A stretch of 18,057 bases of DNA, from NCBI GenBank assembly GCA_031270755.1, contig JAISWV010000429.1:1-18057 (forward strand), written 5' to 3'. Numbering within the stretch: the first letter of the stretch is position 1; each line of letters starts with the position of its first letter. This DNA comes from Synergistaceae bacterium. GTDB lineage: Bacteria > Synergistota > Synergistia > Synergistales > Aminobacteriaceae. Shown piece after piece: positions 7,319 through 13,503 of this stretch. The notes beneath the pieces are model-generated. The model was not told the DNA's origin. It saw only the letters and a program-made list of their open reading frames with translations, and did no database searches. A program made the position numbers and the translations under genes.

Positions 7319-8448
7319 TGGAATTCCTCCGCTTTGACGGCTTCGATTTTCACGGCTTCGACCAAGGGGCCGACCCCCCGGCTTTTGCCCAGAACCGTTC
7401 CGTCGTTATCGATGAAGGCCGCCGCCACAATCAAGGCCCCGGAAGGACCCCCGCGCGCGGTACATCGTTTGACCACGGCCTCGGCCAGGCGATCCCACAG
7501 GAAATCGCCGCCGGTTTCCTTCAGCAAAGTGATGGCTCCTTCCGTCGTCGCGCAGGCGTAAAGCCGGCGGATGGAGTCGTGTTCCATGCCGCAAAGCGCC
7601 GCGTGAGCGCAGAGCGCCTCCATTCTGCCGTCCGCGACCCGGTTGTGCGTGTTGAAGCTTCCCGCCGCGACCTTCAGGAGTTTGCCCGGGTGTCCGCACA
7701 ACAGAATCCCGGTGAATCCCAGGCGCTCCGCCTCGTCCAGCACGAACCCCACCAGGTTCCCCACCTGCACGACACAGCGCCCTTCAAGATTGAAAGCTTT
7801 GCGCAGCGCGATTTCTCCCGTATTTCCAAATGTGAGGACCAGGTTTTCTTTGTTGGACGCCGCGTGGGTGTTGAGCTCCAAGGCCAACGATTCCCGCACC
7901 GCTCCTTCGTCCATGGGGCGCACGGTTCCCCTCGTCCCCAGTATCGAAATGCCGCCGACGACCCCCAGCCTTGGGTTGAACGTCCGCTTCGCGATTTCTT
8001 TTCCACCGGGCACGGAGATGGTTACCAGGACGGGGCGCGGGCCGACGACCTCCCGCAATGCCTTTTCGATCATGCGACGGGGCACGGGGTTGATGGCGGG
8101 CTCCCCGGCGGGGACCTTCAAGCCCGGCACGGTGACGGTTCCGACCCCCTCTCCCGCGCGAAACCCCACCGAGAACACCGAGGAATTTTCCGGCGGTTCA
8201 GCCGGCAGCTCCACACGGGCAACCACCGTCAGCCCGTTCGTCACGTCCGGGTCGTCGCCTGCGTCCTTGACCACGCCGCAGCACCCGGGGAAGTAGGGCA
8301 CGACATCCAGCCGCAACGTCCGCCCCGCCGGCGTTTCAATGCTGACCTGCTCAGGGCACTTGCCCGTAGTCAGCCACAGTGCCGCCGCTTTCGCCGCCGC
8401 CGCCGCGCAGGACCCGGTGGAGACCCCCTCCCGCGGAGCCGTTTTCAC
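7315..8448 (-). CDS. cbiD: cobalt-precorrin-5B C1-methyltransferase
   Basis: CbiD is the marker enzyme of the anaerobic, early-cobalt-insertion pathway; it methylates C1 after ring contraction. This copy has 377 residues, normal for the family. Conserved segments are REGVSTGSCAAAAAKAAAL near 6-24, GDDPDVTNG near 70, the ILGTRGTVRPMDEGAVRESL block in the middle, LTFGNTGE, and LLCGHPGKLLKVAAGSFNTHN. The GTG at 8448 overlaps the cbiC stop as GTGA and lacks its own Shine-Dalgarno, so it probably depends on coupling. The frame remains open far upstream, but that part is only Arg/Gly-rich shadow of cbiC and veg. Confidence 0.95.
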   Translation of the reverse strand: MKTAPREGVSTGSCAAAAAKAAALWLTTGKCPEQVSIETPAGRTLRLDVVPYFPGCCGVVKDAGDDPDVTNGLTVVARVELPAEPPENSSVFSVGFRAGEGVGTVTVPGLKVPAGEPAINPVPRRMIEKALREVVGPRPVLVTISVPGGKEIAKRTFNPRLGVVGGISILGTRGTVRPMDEGAVRESLALELNTHAASNKENLVLTFGNTGEIALRKAFNLEGRCVVQVGNLVGFVLDEAERLGFTGILLCGHPGKLLKVAAGSFNTHNRVADGRMEALCAHAALCGMEHDSIRRLYACATTEGAITLLKETGGDFLWDRLAEAVVKRCTARGGPSGALIVAAAFIDNDGTVLGKSRGVGPLVEAVKIEAVKAEEFQ

Positions 8449-9056
8449 GAGTACAAAAGGGCGTTCACGATGGCCGCGGCCACGGAGGACCCGCCTTTGC
8501 GGCCCCGCGCGGCGATCCAGGGAACGCCGGTCATCTTCGTCAGGACTTCCTTGGACTCCAGCACGTTCACGAACCCCACAGGGACCCCCACGATCAGGGA
8601 CGGACGCACTTGTCCCTCCGACACCAGCCCGCAGAGGCGCAAAAGGGCCGTGGGCGCGTTGCCGACGACAAAGACCGCCTCGGGGGTTTCCGCGGCCGCG
8701 CGCTCCATGCTGACGGCCGCGCGGGTCATCCCCCGCTCCAAAGCCTCCAGGGCCACGTCCTCGTCGGCCATGTAGCACCGAACGATACCGCCGTTTTCCG
8801 CCATGCGTTTTTTGCTGATACCGCAGGCCGCCATCCAGGTGTCCGTCACCACCGTCACGCCCTGCGCCAGAGCCTTTTTCCCAGCCGCCGCCGCTCCTTC
8901 CGAGAAGGTCAGCGCGCCCGCAAAATCGAAATCCGCCGTAGCGTGGATCACGCGCATAACGATGGGCGAAACCTCCGAGAGGACGGCCAGCCCCCTTTCG
9001 AGGAGCTCTCTTTCGATGATGGCCATACTGGCCCGCTCGATCTCCTCCGGCCTCAT
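8445..9056 (-). CDS. cbiC: cobalt-precorrin-8 methylmutase
   Basis: This 203-residue isomerase moves the C11 methyl group to C12, turning cobalt-precorrin-8 into cobyrinate. It opens with MRPEEIERASMAII, then RVIHATADFDFAG with the conserved catalytic His38, VVTDTWMAACGISKK, VVGNAPTALLRL, and GVPVGFVNVLESKE. The ATG at 9056 has a strong ribosome binding site (GGGAGGCGGG) and matches the family N-terminus. The in-frame ATG at 9083 adds nine odd residues and is directly behind a terminator T-run. This is the first gene of the cob operon. Confidence 0.95.
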   Translation of the reverse strand: MRPEEIERASMAIIERELLERGLAVLSEVSPIVMRVIHATADFDFAGALTFSEGAAAAGKKALAQGVTVVTDTWMAACGISKKRMAENGGIVRCYMADEDVALEALERGMTRAAVSMERAAAETPEAVFVVGNAPTALLRLCGLVSEGQVRPSLIVGVPVGFVNVLESKEVLTKMTGVPWIAARGRKGGSSVAAAIVNALLYS

Positions 9057-9085
9057 ATTCCCGCCTCCCTCGCGTGGGCGCATCT

Positions 9086-9120
9086 AAAAAAATACCCCCC
9101 AACTTTCGCCGGGGGTTTTT
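9086..9120 (-). terminator. intrinsic terminator of veg
   Basis: On the minus strand the order is A5, C5, GGC, a GAAA loop, GTT, G6, TA and T7. The stem of C5/G5 plus three inner pairs, GNRA tetraloop and seven-U run make a textbook intrinsic terminator. It starts 7 bases after the veg stop and ends 29 bases before the cbiC start. The arms are flanked by A5 and T7, so it could also work in the plus direction, but no plus-strand gene runs into it. Confidence 0.85.
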
Positions 9121-9127
9121 AACTAAA

Positions 9128-9361
9128 TTAAACCGAGGGGATAATTTCAAGTTCCACTTCTTTGGTGAGTATCTCCGCATAGCTATACGAAACGGTGCTC
9201 GCCTTGGACTCTACGTACATGGTAAATAATTTGGGGTACACATCCAAAAGAATCCCTTGCGTCACTTCCGTTTTATTGCGTCCTTTCGACGTACGGCACT
9301 TAACCAGCTGACCTTTATAAGAGACTATCTCGTCTTTTATTGAGGTGAGGGTTCTCGTCAT
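9128..9361 (-). CDS. veg: Veg family protein (DUF1021)
   Basis: This 77-residue protein matches B. subtilis Veg over its length: SIKDEIVSYKGQLVKCRTSKGRNK, then GILLDVYPKLFTMYV and the hallmark VSYSYAEILTKEVEL near the C-terminus. Veg is a small conserved protein reported in B. subtilis to affect biofilm formation; its biochemical role is unclear. The ATG at 9361 has the site GAGGGAGTG 7 bases upstream. An extended -10 promoter lies about 33-38 bases ahead and a strong terminator follows, so it can be its own transcription unit. Confidence 0.92.
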   Translation of the reverse strand: MTRTLTSIKDEIVSYKGQLVKCRTSKGRNKTEVTQGILLDVYPKLFTMYVESKASTVSYSYAEILTKEVELEIIPSV

Positions 9362-9386
9362 AAAACATCACTCCCTCATTATTAAC

Positions 9387-9395
9387 TGGTATAAT
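9387..9395 (+). promoter_or_regulatory. possible plus-strand extended -10 facing panB
   Basis: TGGTATAAT is a perfect TATAAT with an extended TGn. It overlaps the minus-strand -10 of veg by two bases. No convincing -35 is seen at the right distance. If used, it would give panB a leader of about 225 bases. Confidence 0.3.
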
Positions 9396-9422
9396 CATAG
9401 CACATCCTCCGAAAAAAATAAA
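9394..9422 (-). promoter_or_regulatory. predicted promoter of veg
   Basis: The minus strand has TGCTATGAT at 9402-9394, an extended -10 (TGn plus a 5/6 match to TATAAT). A weak -35 candidate, TTTATT, lies at 9422-9417 with a 17-base spacer. Transcription would begin near 9387, giving a leader of about 26 bases. Confidence 0.5.
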
Positions 9423-9507
9423 TTGCGTCGTCAATTCGGCGATACGCTGTCGCGGGCAGCGAGCAGCAAAAATCCTCCGAAGGAACATCAGGAGCGGTTA
9501 CCTTTCG

Positions 9508-9537
9508 TAAACATTCGCGCTCAATGTGTGCTACACT
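9508..9537 (+). promoter_or_regulatory. predicted promoter of panB
   Basis: TAAACA at 9508-9513 (4/6 to TTGACA) and TACACT at 9532-9537 (4/6) are separated by 18 bases, with TGC directly before the -10 as an extended element. The TGTGCTA context is the same as in the proposed veg promoter, which supports both as real. Transcription would start near 9544. Confidence 0.4.
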
Positions 9538-9552
9538 TACTTGAGTGGCTTT

Positions 9553-9578
9553 GGGAATCAGGTTCGGGAATCAGGTTT
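9553..9578 (+). repeat. 13-base direct duplication upstream of panB
   Basis: GGGAATCAGGTTC at 9553-9565 is followed at once by GGGAATCAGGTTT at 9566-9578. It lies in the predicted 5' leader of panB. No protein-binding role is evident. Confidence 0.65.
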
Positions 9579-9627
9579 GAGGATCATTTTGTCCACTTGA
9601 CGAGTGGGGAAAGGACGTGTGGGAAGC

Positions 9628-10497
9628 ATGGCAGCGGGAATCAAGAAAAAGGGTCGGCTCGAATTTCTGGAAATGAAAAAGAACGGAGAAAAAGTCTCTT
9701 GGATTACGGCCTACGACTACCCCACCGCGCTTTTCGCCGAGGCCGCGGGCATGGACATGATACTGGTGGGCGATTCGCTGGGAATGGTGGTGCTGGGGTA
9801 CTCGGGCACCATTCCCGTGACGATGGACGACTGTATCCGTCATTGTCAGGCCGTTCGCAGGGGCGCCCCCAACACTTTCGTCATGGGAGACATGCCTTTC
9901 GGTTCGTACCAGGTCTCCGACGAGCAGGCCGTGGAGAATTCAGTGCGGTTCTTCAAAGAGGCAGGAGTCGATGCCATCAAACTCGAGGGCGGAGTGCGCG
10001 TGAAAAGCCGTATCAAAGCCATCGCCGAAAGCGGCGTGCTGGTGTGCGGACATATCGGTTTGACGCCTCAGAGCTCCGGTCCCATGGGAGGGTTCAAAGC
10101 CCAAGGAGTGACTCCGGAGTCCGCGCGTTACGTCATCGAGGACGCTCTTGCGGTGGAAGAGTCCGGGGCTTATGCCCTTTTAGTCGAAGGCATTCCTCCC
10201 GAGCTGACGGAGTTCATCACAAAGCGCTTGACGATTCCTGTCTACTCCATCGGCGGAGGGCTTCCCTGCGACGGACAGTTGATCATCTGCGGAGACATGC
10301 TGGGACAGTTCCAGGCGTTCACTCCGAAGTTCGTGAAGAAGTACGCGAACGTGGCGGAAATCGTTACGAACGCCTTCAAAGAATACGTGGACGACGTACG
10401 CGGACAGAAGTTCCCCGGCGAAGAACATGTGTATCATATTCGCAAGGGCTGTGAAGCGGAATACGCCGCTATGTTGAAAGAATACGAACAAAAGTAA
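9628..10497 (+). CDS. panB: 3-methyl-2-oxobutanoate (ketopantoate) hydroxymethyltransferase
   Basis: This 289-residue cytosolic TIM-barrel enzyme makes ketopantoate from 2-oxoisovalerate and methylene-tetrahydrofolate, the first committed step to pantothenate and CoA. Motifs are SWITAYDYPTALFA near 25-38, LVGDSLGMVVLGYSGTIPV near 48-66 with the metal-binding Asp, AVRRGAPNTFVMGDMPF, IKLEGG, GHIGLTPQS, and LVEGIPPEL, whose Glu matches the catalytic Glu of E. coli PanB. The usual IGIGAG segment reads YSIGGG here, and a C-terminal tail follows GEEHVYHI. The ATG at 9628 has GGGAAG just upstream; an in-frame GTG at 9604 is less likely. No panC, panD or panE lies beside it. Confidence 0.92.
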   Translation: MAAGIKKKGRLEFLEMKKNGEKVSWITAYDYPTALFAEAAGMDMILVGDSLGMVVLGYSGTIPVTMDDCIRHCQAVRRGAPNTFVMGDMPFGSYQVSDEQAVENSVRFFKEAGVDAIKLEGGVRVKSRIKAIAESGVLVCGHIGLTPQSSGPMGGFKAQGVTPESARYVIEDALAVEESGAYALLVEGIPPELTEFITKRLTIPVYSIGGGLPCDGQLIICGDMLGQFQAFTPKFVKKYANVAEIVTNAFKEYVDDVRGQKFPGEEHVYHIRKGCEAEYAAMLKEYEQK

Positions 10498-10588
10498 TTT
10501 GTAGCGCCGCTTTGAAGAAAGCCCGTTTGAGCCTTCTGTGGAGCTTGGTTTCTGCCTGAAACTTCCGTGTCAAGGACGCTGAAAATCG

Positions 10589-13054
10589 ATGAAAAACGCT
10601 GCCTCAAAAAACTTGGAAACGGAAGACTTGGAAACGGAAAATTTGGAGACGATTGAACGGCTTCAAGTGAAGAAGCACGGTATCGCGCTCAAAGCGGGAT
10701 TGTACGCGATACCGTTGCTGTTGTTGACGTTGGCGGCTCGACTGTTTTTGCAGTTGGATAGGGACGCGTTTTTGTTTTTTGTCGGGCTTGACGCGGTCAT
10801 CTTGGCACAGCTCGCTTTGTTCGCCAAAGAACGCAACAAGTCGAAGCTTTCCAGTGCTCTCGTGTCCACCATGACGAAGACCACAAAGGGGTGCTGCTGG
10901 ATCTGGAATGTGGCGACCCGGCGCATTAGCCTCACCCCGAGAGGGGATGCCATTTTTGGACGGCCCATTGAAACTTACGAGGATCTCATAGCTTTGATCC
11001 ATCCCGACGACGTCGGCAGTTTTGAAAAAGCCGTGGCGCGTTTTTATTCTTCCCTTCCCTCCTCTGAGGGAACACTCGAGAGCGAATTTCGGATGCAGAG
11101 CGTCCAGGGCGATTGGCGATGGTTCGTGGTTCGGAGCAGTGACGTGGAGTACGTCGCGAATGAAGCCGTCAGATTGATGGGATCTATGCTGGACATCGAC
11201 GCCTACAAACGCGCGGTCGAAGCCATGCGTTCCTCGGAGAGGCAGCTCGAGACGATTTTCAGAAGCGCGCCCGGCAGCATGGCCGTCATGGATAGCGAAG
11301 GAAACTTGATCGACGCGAACCAAGTCTTTTACGACATGGTGGGTTACAGCGCCAAAGAACTCCAAGGAACTCCCATGATGTCCCTCTCGAAGGACTACGC
11401 CGACAGGAACGGCAAGGCCGCCATAGAAGAGGTCCTGCGGGAATGCGAAAGTTACGAAGACACCCAGTTCCACATGGAAGGGGATTTTATCCGCCGCGAC
11501 GGCCAGCACATCACCTTGGAGTTTGGCATCGCGGCCACCTTCGACTTCGACGGCAACATTCTGAACTACATTTTTTCCGGAATCGACATCACACTTCAGA
11601 AGAAACACTCGGCCGAACTCAGACTTCTTACGGAAAACCAGCGGTGGCTTTTCGACTTCCTGCAGCAATTCAACCAATTCGACGGAATCGTCCAGCTCTT
11701 CGAAGCATTGAAGGACAACTTGCCCAAGGTCATTTCTTTTTCGTCTCTGTCGCTGGTGGTGCCGTCGTTTTTGGATAAGGCATGGACCTTGGACAGCGTG
11801 AAGGCGCCGGACGCGAAGGAAACTCACGACGCGGTGAACGATCTGTTGGTGGGAGAGGGACCGCTGGGGCGAATCTACGCCGACCGGACGCCCTTTACGT
11901 GGTGCGATGGCGAACGCTCCATCCTGGCCGTTCCTTTGACCTACAAGGACAAAACCTGGGGCGTCATGAAGCTGGAAGGTGCGGCGTCGGACGTTTTCAC
12001 GGACCAGGACGTCACCCTGATGAGCATTTTGGGCGGCAACATCGGGCTCTATTTCGAAGAACAGTTCGACCGGTCCGAGCTGGATACCCACGCCCAACAT
12101 CTGCAGCGCCTCCACAGCCTGATCCACTCTTTGCTTCGGACACAAAACAGGGACCATTTGCTGGACGGGATGCTCCAATACCTGAAGGAAGTCGTTTCCG
12201 ACTCCGTCTGTGCCGTATACCTTTTCGTCGACGACAAAATAGACGGAAATCCGCAGCTGGAGCGTCTGGCCGGATACGAAGAAGAGGGCATTCCTCTGCC
12301 CGGCAGCGCGTTGGTTTTAGAGGCGATAAACCACAAAAGCTCGCTTATGGAATACGACGAAAGAGGGATGGAAACCCGGCGCGTCTCCCCGCTGATTTTT
12401 CAGACTCACAGCGTGGGGGCGGTGGACCTCTGCAAACCCTCGGGCCTCCTGCCGACGGAGCTCAAGATGTATCAGCTGCTGGTCGATTACGTCTCGGGCT
12501 TTTGGGTGCTTTACGACCTGATGGCCGTGCGCGAGGAAGAGGCTTTTATCGATCCTCTGACCGGCATATGGAACCGGCGTTATATGATCCGGCGGCTGCA
12601 GGAGGAGAGCGACCGCATTGACCGCTACGGCGGCAACGCATGCCTGATCATCGGCGATATGGGGAATTTCAAACACACCAACGACAACTACGGGCACACC
12701 AAAGGAGACGAAGTCCTGGTCAAGGCCGCCGCCGCCGTCAAGAAAAACCTGCGGCTCAGCGACAGCGTGGGGCGTTACGGGGGAGACGAATTCATCCTTC
12801 TGCTGCCGAACGTCTCGATAAAAGACGCCGAAGCCGTGCTCAAGCGCATCACTCTGGAACTGGAGGACTTGCGGATCAAAAGCGACGATGACGATCCGGA
12901 CAGCGCTGCCATTGCCGTTGTCATGGACTTCGGGCTGGCGATCTACCCCGGCAAGGCCGCTACCTTGATGGAGACGATCAACGTGGCGGACGAGGCTATG
13001 TACGCCAACAAGATGGCAAGAAAAAAACAGGCGAAAGAGGAGGGACGGGTATGA
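10589..13054 (+). CDS. membrane-anchored diguanylate cyclase with PAS and GAF sensor domains
   Basis: The 821-residue protein is predicted to make cyclic di-GMP. A charged N-terminus is followed by two hydrophobic spans (about 33-53 and 59-76). Next come a PAS_3-like domain (about 95-205, with IHPDD and WRWFVVRSSD) and a second PAS (about 217-335, RQLETIFRSAPGSMAVMD). Two GAF-like regions (about 345-500 and 515-655) and a GGDEF domain (about 660-815) complete it. The active-site GGDEF is intact at 731-735. An inhibitory-site RLSD lies at 722-725, exactly five residues before it, so product inhibition is expected. DPLTGIWNRRY and NDNYGHTKGDEVL are present, while the usual DIDxFK reads DMGNFK. 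Residues 8-20 are three LETE-type repeats. The signal sensed is unknown. The stop overlaps the next gene as ATGA. Confidence 0.92.
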   Translation: MKNAASKNLETEDLETENLETIERLQVKKHGIALKAGLYAIPLLLLTLAARLFLQLDRDAFLFFVGLDAVILAQLALFAKERNKSKLSSALVSTMTKTTKGCCWIWNVATRRISLTPRGDAIFGRPIETYEDLIALIHPDDVGSFEKAVARFYSSLPSSEGTLESEFRMQSVQGDWRWFVVRSSDVEYVANEAVRLMGSMLDIDAYKRAVEAMRSSERQLETIFRSAPGSMAVMDSEGNLIDANQVFYDMVGYSAKELQGTPMMSLSKDYADRNGKAAIEEVLRECESYEDTQFHMEGDFIRRDGQHITLEFGIAATFDFDGNILNYIFSGIDITLQKKHSAELRLLTENQRWLFDFLQQFNQFDGIVQLFEALKDNLPKVISFSSLSLVVPSFLDKAWTLDSVKAPDAKETHDAVNDLLVGEGPLGRIYADRTPFTWCDGERSILAVPLTYKDKTWGVMKLEGAASDVFTDQDVTLMSILGGNIGLYFEEQFDRSELDTHAQHLQRLHSLIHSLLRTQNRDHLLDGMLQYLKEVVSDSVCAVYLFVDDKIDGNPQLERLAGYEEEGIPLPGSALVLEAINHKSSLMEYDERGMETRRVSPLIFQTHSVGAVDLCKPSGLLPTELKMYQLLVDYVSGFWVLYDLMAVREEEAFIDPLTGIWNRRYMIRRLQEESDRIDRYGGNACLIIGDMGNFKHTNDNYGHTKGDEVLVKAAAAVKKNLRLSDSVGRYGGDEFILLLPNVSIKDAEAVLKRITLELEDLRIKSDDDDPDSAAIAVVMDFGLAIYPGKAATLMETINVADEAMYANKMARKKQAKEEGRV
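10610..10651 (+). repeat. 15-base tandem units at the start of the diguanylate cyclase
   Basis: AACTTGGAAACGGAA, GACTTGGAAACGGAA and AATTTGGAGACG follow each other in frame and encode NLETE-DLETE-NLET at residues 8-21. The first two copies differ by one base. They lie ahead of the first membrane span. Confidence 0.8.
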
Positions 13055-13428
13055 AGAAGGTCATGGCGTTCGCTTTGTTGATATTGACCTTGTGCTGCGC
13101 TTTCGAAAGAACTTCTTGGGCGTCGCAGGCCCAGATGACTCGGCGGCAGTACAAAAAGAAACTTGCCTACAACAAAAACGCTCTCCCCGCGGGTTGGCAG
13201 TACGAGGCGGGATACACACTGTGGCGTATGCAGCGAAGCCTGCCCGCCAATCCTCAGACCTACAAAAAATACAAACGGGACAGAGCATGGCACAACAAAA
13301 TGCACCGCAGCCACCGGACGGAGGAAATCGTCTTGGACACCCTGGACTGGACGGCCGAAGAAGTGGCGCTGTTCTGGCAAAATTATCAGGAGTTTTTCAA
13401 ATTTCATCCGTCGGGAGTGGAGGACTGA
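13051..13428 (+). CDS. small exported basic protein of unknown function
   Basis: This 125-residue protein has a clear signal peptide: MKK, a hydrophobic core VMAFALLILTLCCAF, and a likely signal peptidase I site after TSWA. The mature part of about 100 residues is rich in Lys, Arg, Tyr and Trp (RRQYKKKLAYNK, WRMQRSL, YKKYKRDRAWHNKMHRSHR). It ends in a more acidic helix (TAEEVALFWQNYQEFFKF). The start overlaps the diguanylate cyclase stop by 4 bases, so the two are translationally coupled. I do not recognise a family. The coupling suggests a periplasmic partner of the cyclase, but this is inference. Confidence 0.8.
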   Translation: MKKVMAFALLILTLCCAFERTSWASQAQMTRRQYKKKLAYNKNALPAGWQYEAGYTLWRMQRSLPANPQTYKKYKRDRAWHNKMHRSHRTEEIVLDTLDWTAEEVALFWQNYQEFFKFHPSGVED

Positions 13429-13453
13429 CGGCACCGGATATACTGTGTATAAA
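13425..13453 (+). promoter_or_regulatory. possible promoter ahead of the ABC transporter
   Basis: CTGACG at 13425-13430 (4/6 to TTGACA) and TATAAA at 13448-13453 (5/6) are 17 bases apart. The -35 overlaps the stop codon of the exported protein. Transcription would start near 13460, leaving a leader of about 44 bases. Confidence 0.35.
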
Positions 13454-13471
13454 GAAGATTGCATTGAAGAA

Positions 13472-13489
13472 GATCGTATAGATCGTATA
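13472..13489 (+). repeat. 9-base direct duplication ahead of the ABC transporter
   Basis: GATCGTATA occurs twice without a gap. GAAGAT also recurs three times around it (13454-13459, 13469-13474, 13493-13498). The block fills most of the leader between the predicted promoter and the ribosome binding site AAAGGAAG. Confidence 0.6.
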
Positions 13490-13503
13490 AAGGAAGATCC
13501 TGT

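Noticed and set aside
6161..8775. Long plus-strand open frames antisense to cbiET and cbiD
   Set aside because: High GC leaves antisense frames open; the products have no recognisable domains, whereas the minus-strand products are unmistakable enzymes.
8449..9180. Long upstream extension of cbiD
   Set aside because: It overlaps cbiC, the terminator and the veg 3' end, and has biased Arg/Gly shadow composition; CbiD begins at the REGVSTGSC region.
9543..9550. AGCCACTC on the minus strand as part of a cobalamin riboswitch
   Set aside because: Only this 8-base resemblance is present. The B12 box (AGYCMGGAGACCKGCC) and the rest of the aptamer are missing, and it lies upstream of the predicted veg start.
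10498..10588. Terminator after panB (GAAG...CTTC near 10517-10539)
   Set aside because: Only about four pairs with a large mismatched loop and no T-run; not supportable.
13051..13110. Lipoprotein signal in the small exported protein (LTLC)
   Set aside because: The residue before Cys is Leu rather than Gly/Ala/Ser, and a good signal peptidase I site follows after TSWA.
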